This document shows positions 53,906 through 63,995 of a stretch of DNA of 64,000 nucleotides, piece after piece. Each line of letters begins with the position of its first letter. The stretch's first letter is position 1. A program made the position numbers and the translations under genes. A model generated the notes under the pieces. It worked only from the letters and a program-made list of their open reading frames with translations. It ran no database searches and was not told where the DNA came from. The DNA comes from Desulfovirgula sp. Lineage in GTDB: Bacteria; Bacillota; Desulfotomaculia; Desulfotomaculales; Nap2-2B. The stretch lies in contig DYES01000028.1 in NCBI GenBank assembly GCA_020725585.1, positions 1-64,000 on the forward strand, written 5' to 3'.

Positions 53906-55198
53906 TTATTTTTCCCGCAGGGAATTTAATACGTCAAAAAATCCGGGGAAGGAAACCGCCACGCACTCCGCATCTTTAATCACCGTCTTCCCCCGGGCGA
54001 CCAGACCGGCCACCGCCATCGCCATGGCGATGCGGTGGTCCCCGTGACTGGCGCAAACCGCCCCCCGCAGAGGGCGCCCGCCTCTAATGACCAGGCCGTC
54101 GGGGAGTTCCTCAACAGCCGCGTTAAATTTGCGCAGCTCTTCGGTTAAAACAGCAAGGCGGTTGCTTTCTTTTACCTTTAATTCCGCCGCGTCCCTGATC
54201 ACGGTTTCGCCGCTGGCCACAGCGCCCGCCACGGCAAGCGCAGGGACCTCGTCAAGCAGGCGGGGGATCATGTCTCCAGCGACAACCACCCCTTTGAGCG
54301 GCGAACTCTTGACGCGGATGTCGGCCACGGGCTCCCCGCTCATCTCCCTTTCGTTGAGCAGCTCCAGTTCGGCCCCCATCTTCCTTAAGACATCTATAAT
54401 TCCAGAACGGGTGGGATTGATCCCCACCCCCCTAATGATCAGGTCGGAATCCGGCGTACAGGCCCCGGCCACTATGAAAAAAGCGGCCGAAGAGATGTCG
54501 CCGGGAATTTTCAGCGACCGCCCGGAAAGCTGCTGCCCGCCTTCGAGAGAAATTGTGTTCCCGGCAATCTCAAGCCGGGCGCCAAAATATTTTAAAAGGC
54601 GCTCCGTATGGTCCCGGGAGGCCATTGGCTCCGTAACCGTAGTACGCCCCCGGGCGAGCAGGCCCGCCAGCAGGATGGCAGATTTTACCTGGGCGCTGGC
54701 CACCGGCAGCGTATAGCAGATACCGTGGAGGCCGCCTCCGCAAACGGCCAGGGGGGCGTATTCCCCGCCCTGGCGCCCCCAGATGCGGGCGCCCATTTCC
54801 CTTAAAGGCCCGGTAACCCTGCGCATGGGCCGGCGCCTTAAAGAAGGGTCCCCGGTAAGGACGCTAAAAAAAGGCAGGCCGGCCAGAATCCCGGCCAAAA
54901 GACGCATGGTGGTGCCAGAATTGGCCGCGTCGAGCACGTCGGCCGGTTCCCGCAAGGCGTCCGGGCCGCGTCCGCGAACAAAAAGAGTGTTTTCCCCGGT
55001 GGGACCGGCAATTTCCACCCCCAGCTCCCGGAAGCAACGGACAGTGGCGAGGCAATCTTCTCCGGCAAGAAAATTCTCGATGCAGGTATCCCCGCTGGCC
55101 AGCGCGCCCAGCATCACGGCGCGGTGGGAAATGGACTTGTCGCCGGGGACGCGTACCGCGCCGCGCAAAGATTGAACGGGCTCCACTACAAAATCCAT
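53906..55198 (-). CDS. aroA: 3-phosphoshikimate 1-carboxyvinyltransferase
   Basis: VPGDKSISHRAVMLGALASG; ANSGTTMRLLAGIL. Confidence 0.97.
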   Translation of the reverse strand: MDFVVEPVQSLRGAVRVPGDKSISHRAVMLGALASGDTCIENFLAGEDCLATVRCFRELGVEIAGPTGENTLFVRGRGPDALREPADVLDAANSGTTMRLLAGILAGLPFFSVLTGDPSLRRRPMRRVTGPLREMGARIWGRQGGEYAPLAVCGGGLHGICYTLPVASAQVKSAILLAGLLARGRTTVTEPMASRDHTERLLKYFGARLEIAGNTISLEGGQQLSGRSLKIPGDISSAAFFIVAGACTPDSDLIIRGVGINPTRSGIIDVLRKMGAELELLNEREMSGEPVADIRVKSSPLKGVVVAGDMIPRLLDEVPALAVAGAVASGETVIRDAAELKVKESNRLAVLTEELRKFNAAVEELPDGLVIRGGRPLRGAVCASHGDHRIAMAMAVAGLVARGKTVIKDAECVAVSFPGFFDVLNSLREK

Positions 55199-55463
55199 AA
55201 ACTCACCAGCTTGAATTCACCCGAAAACCATTTACAGTTACTTCGACGTTCTCGCCCGCTTTCCTCCTTGTCTTTATTCTTTCTTTATTTTTTCTTTATT
55301 CTTATTCTGATTCTTTTCTTCCGTCTTTTTCATCTTCACGTCCAAAAAAGTTTTTTACCTTCCCATGTTGCTTTCGACCATTTTTTGCCGTTTTTTGAAT
55401 TTGCTGCTCCCCTGCAAAATAAAAAAGGAGCGCCTTGCGCGCCCCCTTCTTAAAAAAATTATT

Positions 55464-57641
55464 TTAAGTCTCAATGACCACGCGGACGTCCCCGGTCGTT
55501 TTTAAGACGCCGCAGTAGGTCTTGCCCTGCTTCCGGGTGAACTCCAGATCTACCCTGCCGGACCCCACCCTTAAATTCTGCACCACCATTTCCTGTATCC
55601 ACGAAGGAAGAAAAGGTTTGCAGATATGCACTTCCTGATGACGGCAAGAAATGCCCAGCATGATCTGGACCAAAAGGGGAATCGTTCCCACCGCCCAGGC
55701 CTGGGGATTGCAGGCGGTAGGATAAAGCACCGGGCCGCCTTCGGCCCGCCGGGTAAAACCGCAGAACACTTCCGGCAGCCGGTGGTAGGGAAAGTACATG
55801 GCCGCTTCAAAGAGGTTCGTGATCACCTGTTCGAGCAAATTAAATAAATTTAAGGTCCTTAAACCGTAGGCGACAATCGCGTTATCGTGGGGCCAGACGG
55901 AGCCGTTGTGATAGCTCATCGGGTTGTAGGGCTTGACTGACTTGCTCATCGTGCGGATGCCCCACCCCGAATACATATCGGGTTTAAACAACCGCCTGGC
56001 GACGGCCCTGGCCTTTTCGGCAGGCAGAATGCCCGTAAACAGGCAGTGCCCGGCGTTGGAAACGGGAGTTTTGATTGGTTTTTTGTCGCCGTCGAGGGCA
56101 AAGGCCACGAATTCCTCTTCATCCAGCCAAAAGGCCTTTAAAAACTTTTCCTGCAGTTTCCTCGCTTTAGCTTCCGCTTCCTCGGCCGCCCGCTCCTCCC
56201 CCAGGGCGCGGAACATTTCGGCCGCTCTTGAGAGGGCCAGGTAATAATAGGCCTGCACTTCGACCAGGGCGATCGGCCCCCGGGGGATATTCCCTTCCAG
56301 ATCAATGACGCCGTCCCAGGAATCTTTCCAGCCCTGGTTCACCAGGCCCCGGGCCGAGCGGCAGGAATATTCGATGAAACCATCGCCGTCAGCGTCCCCG
56401 TAGTCCCGGCACCACTGCAAAGCCCTGGCCAGGTTCCCGGCCAGCCTTTCCAGGAAGGGGCGGTCGCCCGTCCAGCGGTAAGTTTCCGACAGCAAAATTA
56501 TAAACCAGAGGGTGGCGTCCACGCTCCCGTAATAAGGAGTATGGGGGATCTCCCCGCAGGAAGCCAGCTCCCCTCTTCTTAACTCGTGCAAAATTTTCCC
56601 GGGCTCTTCGTCCCGCCAGGGGTTATCCTCCTTTCCCTGGAGGGCGGCCAAAAAAGACAAGGTTTCTTTGGCGATCACCGGGTTGATCAGCAGCGTTTGC
56701 CAGCCCACGATGAGGGCGTCCCGTCCGAAAGGGGCCGCGTACCACGGCACCCCGGCCTGGACGATGGTGCCCAGGTCGGGATAGGTGGTGCGCAGCGAAT
56801 AAAGGTCCGTGATGGTGCGCTGCAACATCTGGGCGATGTACAAATTATCGCTGGAAAAAGAAGCGCATTCCTCTTTCCACTGCTGGTAGCCAAGGTACTT
56901 TCTTTTCACCGCGCTTCGGAAAACGGCGCTGACCACATGCTTGTCCTTGCCGAAGGAGGACTTCGGCCTGCTGTTGACCATCGGCCTGGCCTGCATGTAA
57001 AGATAAACTTTTTTGCCCGGCGGCAGGCTCAAAGAAAACCTGGCCCGGGCCAAAAAACCATCTACTGAAATTTCCTCCGGGAAGGGGGAAAAGGAAACGC
57101 GGGTGTACCGCCCGACGCCGTCGAGCCCCCGGTAACCGAAAAGAACGCCGTCTGAAGCCGGTGCGGGGGCAAACAACTCCCCCCGCCGCGCCCTTTCAAA
57201 CCCCCGGATTTCAAAGATGTCTAAAAAATCCGCGCCCAGCTCCAGCTCCAGGTTGACATCCACGCGCACCGGGTTGAAATTAATCAGCCGCAGCCTTTGC
57301 AAAAGCGCGCCGTCGAGCACGCGCAGCACCCTGATGTGCAGGGTCTGCGGGGGGATGGCCGCGCCGCTCCTCGGCAAAGCGGGGTTAGTTAGCTCAAATT
57401 GCGCGAAGTGGCTCTCTCTGATGGAGGAAGAAAGAAAAACAGTTGACTGGTTATCCAAAAAAATTCTTAAACAGCTGAGAAACCTCGTGTCCTGATAATA
57501 GAGCCCCAGCCCGGAATGAGCGGTGGCGGATATTTCGCCGTTGGGCTGGGAGGTGACAAACAGCTCGCCGTCTTTTAAAACCTCTACCGACAGTGGTGTG
57601 TTCACCGACTCGCCAAAATAAGTTATGTCTAACACCAACAT
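55464..57641 (-). CDS. Amylo-alpha-1,6-glucosidase/glycogen debranching-type enzyme
   Basis: GLYYQDTRFLS N-terminal domain; GVPWYAAPFGRDALIVGWQTLLI; NPMSYHNGSVWPHDNAIVAYGL. Confidence 0.92.
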   Translation of the reverse strand: MLVLDITYFGESVNTPLSVEVLKDGELFVTSQPNGEISATAHSGLGLYYQDTRFLSCLRIFLDNQSTVFLSSSIRESHFAQFELTNPALPRSGAAIPPQTLHIRVLRVLDGALLQRLRLINFNPVRVDVNLELELGADFLDIFEIRGFERARRGELFAPAPASDGVLFGYRGLDGVGRYTRVSFSPFPEEISVDGFLARARFSLSLPPGKKVYLYMQARPMVNSRPKSSFGKDKHVVSAVFRSAVKRKYLGYQQWKEECASFSSDNLYIAQMLQRTITDLYSLRTTYPDLGTIVQAGVPWYAAPFGRDALIVGWQTLLINPVIAKETLSFLAALQGKEDNPWRDEEPGKILHELRRGELASCGEIPHTPYYGSVDATLWFIILLSETYRWTGDRPFLERLAGNLARALQWCRDYGDADGDGFIEYSCRSARGLVNQGWKDSWDGVIDLEGNIPRGPIALVEVQAYYYLALSRAAEMFRALGEERAAEEAEAKARKLQEKFLKAFWLDEEEFVAFALDGDKKPIKTPVSNAGHCLFTGILPAEKARAVARRLFKPDMYSGWGIRTMSKSVKPYNPMSYHNGSVWPHDNAIVAYGLRTLNLFNLLEQVITNLFEAAMYFPYHRLPEVFCGFTRRAEGGPVLYPTACNPQAWAVGTIPLLVQIMLGISCRHQEVHICKPFLPSWIQEMVVQNLRVGSGRVDLEFTRKQGKTYCGVLKTTGDVRVVIET

Positions 57642-57669
57642 CCCCTGTTCTTTGGCAAGATAAGATAAT

Positions 57670-58887
57670 TTAAGCTATGTGTTTTTGTCTGGCGCGCAGG
57701 CCGTTGTTGCGCCAGTAAGAGGACAAGACATCCCCGTAAACGTGCAGGGTACGGGCGGCCATCAGTTCCTTCGTGAAATATTTTTGCGCCATCTTCCGCC
57801 CACTTTGTCCCATCTGGCGGGCCAGAACCGGCTCGGCCAGCAGCTGGCAGCAGCGCTCGGCCAGCATCCGGGGATCGTTCATGGGCACGATAAACCCGTT
57901 GACCCGGTCCTTCACCACTTCCGGCATGCCCCCCGCGCGGCTGACCACAATGGGTCTGGCCGTAGCCATGGATTCCAGCATCACCAGCCCGAAGGGCTCT
58001 TCAAAGCAGGAAGGATAAATACATACTTCCGCCCCCCGGTAAACCAGAGGCATTTTCTCCCACGGGAAAAACTCGATATAAACATGGTCCCGCAGCCCCA
58101 GTTCGGCAATCAGATCTTTTATCTGGGCCACTTCTTTGCTCTGGTAACTCCCCCAGTCCACGGTTTTCTCCGTGCCGGCCATCACCAGCAGCGCGTCCGG
58201 AAAGCGCTCTTTGATGTAAGCCAGCGCCTGGACGCTGACGTGGGAACCCTTCGCCAGGCTCATGCGCGCGGGGTGGAAAATCACCCGCCGGTTCAAAAAG
58301 CGCCCGAACGCCTCTTTGACTTCCGCATAATCTCCATCCGGTCTAAAGAGCTCCAGATCGATGCCGTGATGGATAACGGTAATCTTCTCGCCATCATACC
58401 CCGATTTAATCAATTCTTTCTTAATATACCGGCTGACCGCAATCACGGCATCCCAGTATGAGGCCCGGAAGTTGAACGCCTCCCACAGGTCATCCGCCCA
58501 CACGTTGTGGGCGGTAAGCACCAGGGGAATCCCCTGGCTGTCCTTGACCGCAAACAGGGCATCGGCGTGCTCCGGGCTAAAGTAATGCATGTTGTGCGCA
58601 TGGATCACGTCAGGTTTTTCTTCTTTAATAAAACGATCAATTTCATCAAAAATCTCTTTATTCTTTTGCCTGAGCAAAGCGGGATTAAGCGAGTTGAGAT
58701 CAAACAAGTCGCTCCGGTAAATCTTCATCCCTCGCCATGTAGATTCCTTTTCTGCACCGTTTACAGAACCTGTCAAAAGGCTCACCCGGCAGCCGAACCG
58801 CACCAGTTCGGGACCCAGCATGGCCAGGTGACTTTCCACTCCTCCAATGATGGGAGGAAACGCCCAATGCAGCATGGCAACTTTCAT
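57670..58887 (-). CDS. Glycosyltransferase family 4 protein
   Basis: PPIIGGVESHLAMLGPEL; IYPSCFEEPFGLVMLESMATARPIVVSRAGGMPEVV. Confidence 0.93.
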   Translation of the reverse strand: MKVAMLHWAFPPIIGGVESHLAMLGPELVRFGCRVSLLTGSVNGAEKESTWRGMKIYRSDLFDLNSLNPALLRQKNKEIFDEIDRFIKEEKPDVIHAHNMHYFSPEHADALFAVKDSQGIPLVLTAHNVWADDLWEAFNFRASYWDAVIAVSRYIKKELIKSGYDGEKITVIHHGIDLELFRPDGDYAEVKEAFGRFLNRRVIFHPARMSLAKGSHVSVQALAYIKERFPDALLVMAGTEKTVDWGSYQSKEVAQIKDLIAELGLRDHVYIEFFPWEKMPLVYRGAEVCIYPSCFEEPFGLVMLESMATARPIVVSRAGGMPEVVKDRVNGFIVPMNDPRMLAERCCQLLAEPVLARQMGQSGRKMAQKYFTKELMAARTLHVYGDVLSSYWRNNGLRARQKHIA

Positions 58888-59279
58888 GTTTACCACCTCC
58901 ATAAAATTTGACGGCCACGTTATCTAAAATATTCTCGCCGGGCCCGTTCTATGAGTTGCCATACTCCACTTGCGGACAGGATGCAGTTCAGAACCCTGGA
59001 ATTTTTTTACCACTGAACCTGAAGGTAAAAACCAGCCAGGAATGAGATTACCAAAAAAAGTGACGATCGCTAATAATTATAAATAACATCCCTGGATAAT
59101 GTCAATTCCAAAATATTTATATTATGGTTTACATTACCATACAATACTAACTTAATTCTAACGCCTTTTCTAACTTATCCTTTCTTCCTTATTCCTTATT
59201 CCTTCCTTCCCTCCCGCGTGTATTTTTCTGCTTTCCGGCCATACTAAAACAAACGCACGTTTTGACGGGAGAGAAAGAT

Positions 59280-60116
59280 ATGTTTTTTGAGCATCCGCAA
59301 AATCAGGGGGAATATCCCAATTTCCCCGGCCCTGGCCCCGATCCTGAACTCGATCCCGCTCCGCCACCGGGAGAAAAACCGAAAAGGCCCGACTTGCCGA
59401 ATCCCGGCGAACCCCAGGCGCCCAGGCGGGTGCAGGGGCAGCGCAAAGAAAACATGCAGGCCCTCAAGGAATTGGGGACAAGTGCGCTGCCGGAGATAAA
59501 AAGCAATATCCACTGCCTGACCATCGTCGGCCAGATTGAGGGGCATCTGGTCCTCCCTCCCCAGAACAAAACGACGAAATATGAACATCTTCTTCCCCAG
59601 CTGGTGGCCCTGGAACAAAGCCCCGAAATCGAAGGGGTTTTGGTGGTGTTAAATACGGTGGGCGGGGATGTGGAGGCCGGCCTGGCCATCGCGGAAATGA
59701 TCGCCGGGCTATCCAAACCCACCGTCTCCATCGTGCTGGGCGGGGGGCACAGCATAGGCGTGCCGGTGGCAGTTTCAGCTAGATATTCCTTTATTACCCA
59801 AACTGCCAGCATGACTATTCATCCGATAAGGTTAAATGGTCTAATCATTGGCGTGCCACAGACATGGGAATATTTAGAGAAAATGCAGGACAGGGTGGTG
59901 CGTTTTGTCGTTCAGCATTCAAGAATCAGCGAAGCCGCTTTCCGGGAGATGATGTTCAGAAGCGGCGAACTGGCCCGGGACATCGGCACGGTGCTCATCG
60001 GCAAAGAAGCGGTGGAATGCGGCCTGATCGACGAGGTGGGCAGCGTGGGGCAGGCGGTGAAAAAACTGCAAGAGATGATCGCCGGGCGCAAGCAAAACAG
60101 CGGGCAGCCGGCATAG
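59280..60116 (+). CDS. tepA: ClpP-family serine protease, TepA-like (translocation-enhancing protein)
   Basis: [62 protein letters not shown]. Confidence 0.92.
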   Translation: MFFEHPQNQGEYPNFPGPGPDPELDPAPPPGEKPKRPDLPNPGEPQAPRRVQGQRKENMQALKELGTSALPEIKSNIHCLTIVGQIEGHLVLPPQNKTTKYEHLLPQLVALEQSPEIEGVLVVLNTVGGDVEAGLAIAEMIAGLSKPTVSIVLGGGHSIGVPVAVSARYSFITQTASMTIHPIRLNGLIIGVPQTWEYLEKMQDRVVRFVVQHSRISEAAFREMMFRSGELARDIGTVLIGKEAVECGLIDEVGSVGQAVKKLQEMIAGRKQNSGQPA

Positions 60117-60160
60117 AAGGGCGCAAAAAACAAAAATATGCAAAAAGGGGTTTTGAGCTT

Positions 60161-60379
60161 ATGCTTTTATATACGCCTTTGCCTATAGAGCTGGTAATTG
60201 AGGGAATAGAAGAGTTGCCGGCCGCCGCAACGCGCTCGGTGGAGATAGAAGGCGTTCCGGTGGTGGTAGAAGATGTCGGCCAGGGCAAATACAGGATCCT
60301 GAAGCTGTTGAGCACCAACCCTTACGATTACCTGCGCCCCAACCTTTACCCGGGCGCCGTAATTAAATACCAGGGCTGA
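60161..60379 (+). CDS. ylzJ: YlzJ-like protein
   Basis: MLLYTPLPIELVIEG...SVEIEGVPVVVEDVGQGKYRILKLLSTNPYDYLRPNLYPGAVI; directly downstream of tepA. Confidence 0.85.
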   Translation: MLLYTPLPIELVIEGIEELPAAATRSVEIEGVPVVVEDVGQGKYRILKLLSTNPYDYLRPNLYPGAVIKYQG

Positions 60380-60424
60380 GCTGGGGAAAAATAATAATTT
60401 ATGGAGTAGCTAAACGAGCGTTCT

Positions 60425-60642
60425 TTAGAGGCGGAAAGAAACGCTTTTGGCTGCTTTAAGCGCCAAGTAGCGGCAGGAGTCTACGCAGCGCAGGCAAAGG
60501 ATACATTCGGCGGCATCGATTTGCGGCCGGTGGCTATTTAGGCGGCGGCGGCGAGCGCGCCCGTGGGGCAGTTTTTGGCGCACGCGCCGCACTCCACGCA
60601 AGAATCTTCTACGTAACAAAGGGGTAATCGTAAAAATGCCAT
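60425..60642 (-). pseudogene. Frameshifted 2[4Fe-4S] ferredoxin
   Basis: CVECGACAKNCPTGALAAAA* from ATG 60642; second cluster AAECILCLRCVDSCRYLALKAA lies in another frame. Confidence 0.75.
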
Positions 60643-60700
60643 AAAAATGCCTGTATAAACTGGAAAGGAGGTGTTCTCCCCAGGTATAATATACCTGGGG

Positions 60701-60994
60701 GTGAACAAAGTGAAGCAAGTATCGGTTGCCGTACCCGAAGAGGTTTTTTCTCTTCTCGGTTTCAGGGAAAAGGATTTGCAAAGGGAACTTTTGGTTAGAT
60801 TTGCCGTTACTCTATACGGAGAAGGAAGAATTAGTTTAGGTAAAGCGGTTCAAATATCAGGATTGTCCTATGCGGATTTCATGGAGGTTCTTAGCGCTTG
60901 CGGCCTGGGTGTGAGTTACGGAACTGCTCAGCTAGAAGAAGACCTCCAGGCAATGAAGGAGTTGGACCAGTCTGGAAATGATTGTAGTAAGTAA
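60701..60994 (+). CDS. UPF0175 family protein (antitoxin-like)
   Basis: VAVPEEVFSLLGFREKDLQRELLVRFAVTLYGEGRISLGKAVQISGLSYADFMEVLSACGLGVSYG; upstream GGTATAATATACC. Confidence 0.85.
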   Translation: MNKVKQVSVAVPEEVFSLLGFREKDLQRELLVRFAVTLYGEGRISLGKAVQISGLSYADFMEVLSACGLGVSYGTAQLEEDLQAMKELDQSGNDCSK

Positions 60995-61471
60995 TACGTC
61001 TCCGTTGATCGCCTTATCCAGGCTGGGATTAATTCATTTGCCGAAAAAGCTATGGAATAGACTATACGTGCCGGAAGCTGTCCTAAGAGAAATTTTGAAA
61101 AAAGAGCCCGGGCGTAGCGAAGCGGAAACTGCTATAAAGGAAGGTTGGTTGGTTATAAAAATGTTCAAAACCCTGTTATTGTAGAAGTCCTTGGTGAAGT
61201 ATTTGGCCCTGGAGAAGCCGAATGTATTGTATTAGCAAAGGAAATAGGAGCGCATTTGTTGATTGTTGATGACCTGCGCGCCCGTAAGACGGCATCTAAG
61301 CTTGGCCTCCGAATAATGGGAACTGTTGGTGTACTTTTAGCGGCGGCTGAAAAGAAAATATTAAGACCGGAAGAATTAAAAACCTGTTGTGATCTATTGC
61401 AAAAATCTGGCTTTAGGTTAAGCCGTCAGCTGGTGGTGTGGGTGGAAAAATGGAAATCGTCGAGAAGCTAA
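60978..61471 (+). pseudogene. DUF3368/PIN-like (VapC-type) toxin gene split by a -1 frameshift at an A5 run near 61157-61161
   Basis: MIVVSNTSPLIALSRLGLIHLP...AIKEGWLVIK in one frame; KNVQNPVIVEVLGEVFGPGEAECIVLAKEIGAHLLIVDDLRARKTASKLGLRIMGTVGVLLAA in the next. Confidence 0.85.
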
Positions 61472-61488
61472 AGTCGTCTGAGAAGGGC

Positions 61489-61524
61489 TTTATCACGCAA
61501 ACCGCCAGCATGACCATTCACCCC
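61489..61524 (+). pseudogene. Remnant of a second tepA-like gene ([12 protein letters not shown])
   Basis: 12-aa identity with tepA (59790-59825); 30/36 nt identical, all six differences synonymous. Confidence 0.7.
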
Positions 61525-61665
61525 ACCCGGTCCAAGACCTACAGCACCGGCGTGTACCAGGATGAAGATATGGCAAAAAGAAAAGTGAACAATAGAGTCC
61601 ACTTTAAAATTATGATATAAAAATTTTTTTAAGGGTTTTTTATGATAATGATAAGGCAACCGGCG

Positions 61666-62451
61666 TTATCTATTTTTTGCTATATTAAAGGCGTCTTCCA
61701 GCTGGTGGTATTTTTTAGGATACTGGGGCCTGGCCCGCAGGCCCTGGTAGGGGGTCGGGTAGCGCATGGCGCCCAGCTGGTGGGTTGTTTTCAAGCCGAA
61801 AAGGACGTCTTCGAGGCGTCCCCGGGGAATGGCGAAACACATCTCGTGATCTTGCGTCAAGGCGAAGATGCGCTCCCCTGAGCCCGGAACGATTACCTGG
61901 CACTGCCCGGTCAATAAGGGCGCGACCAGTTCGGCGGCACAAGAGTTGCGGCCGATAAAAGCGGAGGTAATTGCCCCGCCCTGGCGGTACAGGGCGCTGT
62001 GAATAAGCCGGGCGATCTGAGCGGGATTGCCGTAAAAAAGAATAATGTCCGGATCGAAATCGGCCCGTTCCAAAGGACTGACAATGATGCTTTTGATTTT
62101 TCCCGCCGGCAGGGTGTGCATATGTTCGTGGGTGCGCGCGCACGCCTCGGGCGTTTCCCCGTACAGAGGATAAACGACCTCACTTAGCTTCACTTCCGCC
62201 GGCTCTTCCGCCAGGCCCAAAACGATAAACGAAGGGGCGCAGGCGTGGTCTTCGCGCAGAAATCCGATCGCCCAGCCCATGTTACGGGCCATGGAAATTC
62301 CCTGGCAAACTGCTACAGGATGGCCCAAAAAATCCACTGGCCGCCTGACTTTTTCCGGCAGGCTTTCCTGGGCGGACATTTTTACAGCCACCGGAAAAGT
62401 GGCCGGGCGCAGGTATTCCTGAAGAACTGCCGCCGCCTCTTTTGTTTGCAT
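61666..62451 (-). CDS. DUF169 family protein
   Basis: FPVAVKMS...VCQGISMARNMGWAIGFLREDHACAPSFIVLGL; VPGSGERIFALTQDHEMCFAIP. Confidence 0.88.
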   Translation of the reverse strand: MQTKEAAAVLQEYLRPATFPVAVKMSAQESLPEKVRRPVDFLGHPVAVCQGISMARNMGWAIGFLREDHACAPSFIVLGLAEEPAEVKLSEVVYPLYGETPEACARTHEHMHTLPAGKIKSIIVSPLERADFDPDIILFYGNPAQIARLIHSALYRQGGAITSAFIGRNSCAAELVAPLLTGQCQVIVPGSGERIFALTQDHEMCFAIPRGRLEDVLFGLKTTHQLGAMRYPTPYQGLRARPQYPKKYHQLEDAFNIAKNR

Positions 62452-62546
62452 TCGCTCCCCCTCCTTAAAATTTAAAGTTCACAATTACGGATTCCGTTAC
62501 GGATTCCGTTATTTCCAATTATTCCTCCGGCGCCCGCCCGGATCGT

Positions 62547-62918
62547 TTAAAGGCGATCCCGTTTTTTGCGCCTGATTTCTACGGCCGCGTAGTCGAGGCG
62601 CCCCCGCAAGGGCGCCGCGGGCTTTTTAACCCTCACCAGCACCTCTTCCACCGGAAAACGCTCCAAAACCGCCGCGGCGATATCCTCGGCAAGCCTTTCT
62701 AAAAGCTGCCGCGCAGGGCCGGTGACCAGCTCTTCCACCAGCGCAAAAACTTTTGCGTAGTCAACCGTCGCCGACAGGTCATCACGGCGCCCTGCTTCGG
62801 CCAGGTCGAGAAAAAGCTCCAGATCCACCGCAAAGCGCTGGCCCAATTCCCTCTCCGGCGGCAAAGTCCCGTGGTAGCCGTAAAATTCCATTCCCTGCAG
62901 AATAATCTTATCCGCCAT
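62547..62918 (-). CDS. folB: Dihydroneopterin aldolase
   Basis: DKIILQGMEFYGYHGTLPPERELGQRFAVDLEL; VRVKKPAAPL. Confidence 0.95.
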   Translation of the reverse strand: MADKIILQGMEFYGYHGTLPPERELGQRFAVDLELFLDLAEAGRRDDLSATVDYAKVFALVEELVTGPARQLLERLAEDIAAAVLERFPVEEVLVRVKKPAAPLRGRLDYAAVEIRRKKRDRL

Positions 62919-62960
62919 AACTTCCCCTGCGTCTTTAGTCTTGGAATCCATCATCTTTCC

Positions 62961-63995
62961 TTAACGCCGCACCACGGCATCGGTCATCCTGGCCACGCGG
63001 ACCATCTCCTTGACGTCGTGCACGCGGATAATGTCCGCGCCGCCGGCGATGGCCAGGGCGACGGTGGCGGCGGTGCCTTCGACCCGCTGGTTGACGGGGA
63101 GATTCAATGTTTTCCCGATCATTGATTTCCGCGAGGTACCCACTAAAACCGGCAGGCCAAGGCAGGCCAGCTCACCCAGCCGGCGCAAAACCTCCAGGTT
63201 CTGCGCCACGGTCTTCCCGAACCCGAAACCGGGGTCAACGATCATTTTTTCCCTTTTCAGGCCGGCCCGCTCGCCGATTTCCATGCTTTCGCGAAAATAC
63301 TGAATGATCTCCCCCAGCATATCCCGGTACTCTGTGCCGCGCTGATTGTGCATCAAAACCACGGGCGCGCCGTACTCCGCGGCGACGCCGGCCATTTCCG
63401 GGTCGGCGCGCAGGGCCGTCTGGTCGTTGACGATGTGCGCGCCTGCTTCCAGGGCCCGGCGGGCCACGACGGCTTTTGTAGTATCGATAGAGATCGGCAC
63501 CGGGAGTTTTTGCAAAATCAACTTTTCCAAAACGGGCATGATGCGCCGCAGTTCTTCCTGCGGCGCAACGGGATCGTAGCCAGGTGTCGGCGGCACCACC
63601 CCCGGACGGGTCGATTCCCCGCCCAAATCAATGATGTCGGCCCCCTCTTCCACCATCTGCCAGGCACGCGCGCAGGCCCTTTCCGGATCATAATACAATC
63701 CGCCGTCGGAAAAAGAGTCCGGCGTCACGTTTAAAATTCCCATCACCAGCGTGCGCTCGCCAATGGTCAGTTCCTTGTCCCGGCACGGCAGGCGAAAAAC
63801 AGGGCGCCCCTCCAGGTTGCGCAGCACCTCCCGGATTTTTTCCCCCAGCCGCGCCAGCCCGAAAGGCTGCATCTTCAATTTGGCCAGCAGGGCATCGTAC
63901 TGTTTCAGCGTCCCCATCAACAGGACATCACTGGTCTCTGCGCTCCCGTCGATCACCCCCCTGGCCACCGCCGCCTCCCCTCCTTTGGCCAGCAT
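62961..63995 (-). CDS. folP: Dihydropteroate synthase (5' end at window edge)
   Basis: VMGILNVTPDSFSDGG; DLGGESTRPG; VDPGFGFGKTVAQNLEVLRRL; start uncertain near window end. Confidence 0.94.
   Translation of the reverse strand: MLAKGGEAAVARGVIDGSAETSDVLLMGTLKQYDALLAKLKMQPFGLARLGEKIREVLRNLEGRPVFRLPCRDKELTIGERTLVMGILNVTPDSFSDGGLYYDPERACARAWQMVEEGADIIDLGGESTRPGVVPPTPGYDPVAPQEELRRIMPVLEKLILQKLPVPISIDTTKAVVARRALEAGAHIVNDQTALRADPEMAGVAAEYGAPVVLMHNQRGTEYRDMLGEIIQYFRESMEIGERAGLKREKMIVDPGFGFGKTVAQNLEVLRRLGELACLGLPVLVGTSRKSMIGKTLNLPVNQRVEGTAATVALAIAGGADIIRVHDVKEMVRVARMTDAVVRR

Noticed and set aside
59303-59812. 169-aa - strand ORF over tepA
   Set aside because: Antisense to TepA, whose catalytic motifs are clear; shadow ORF.
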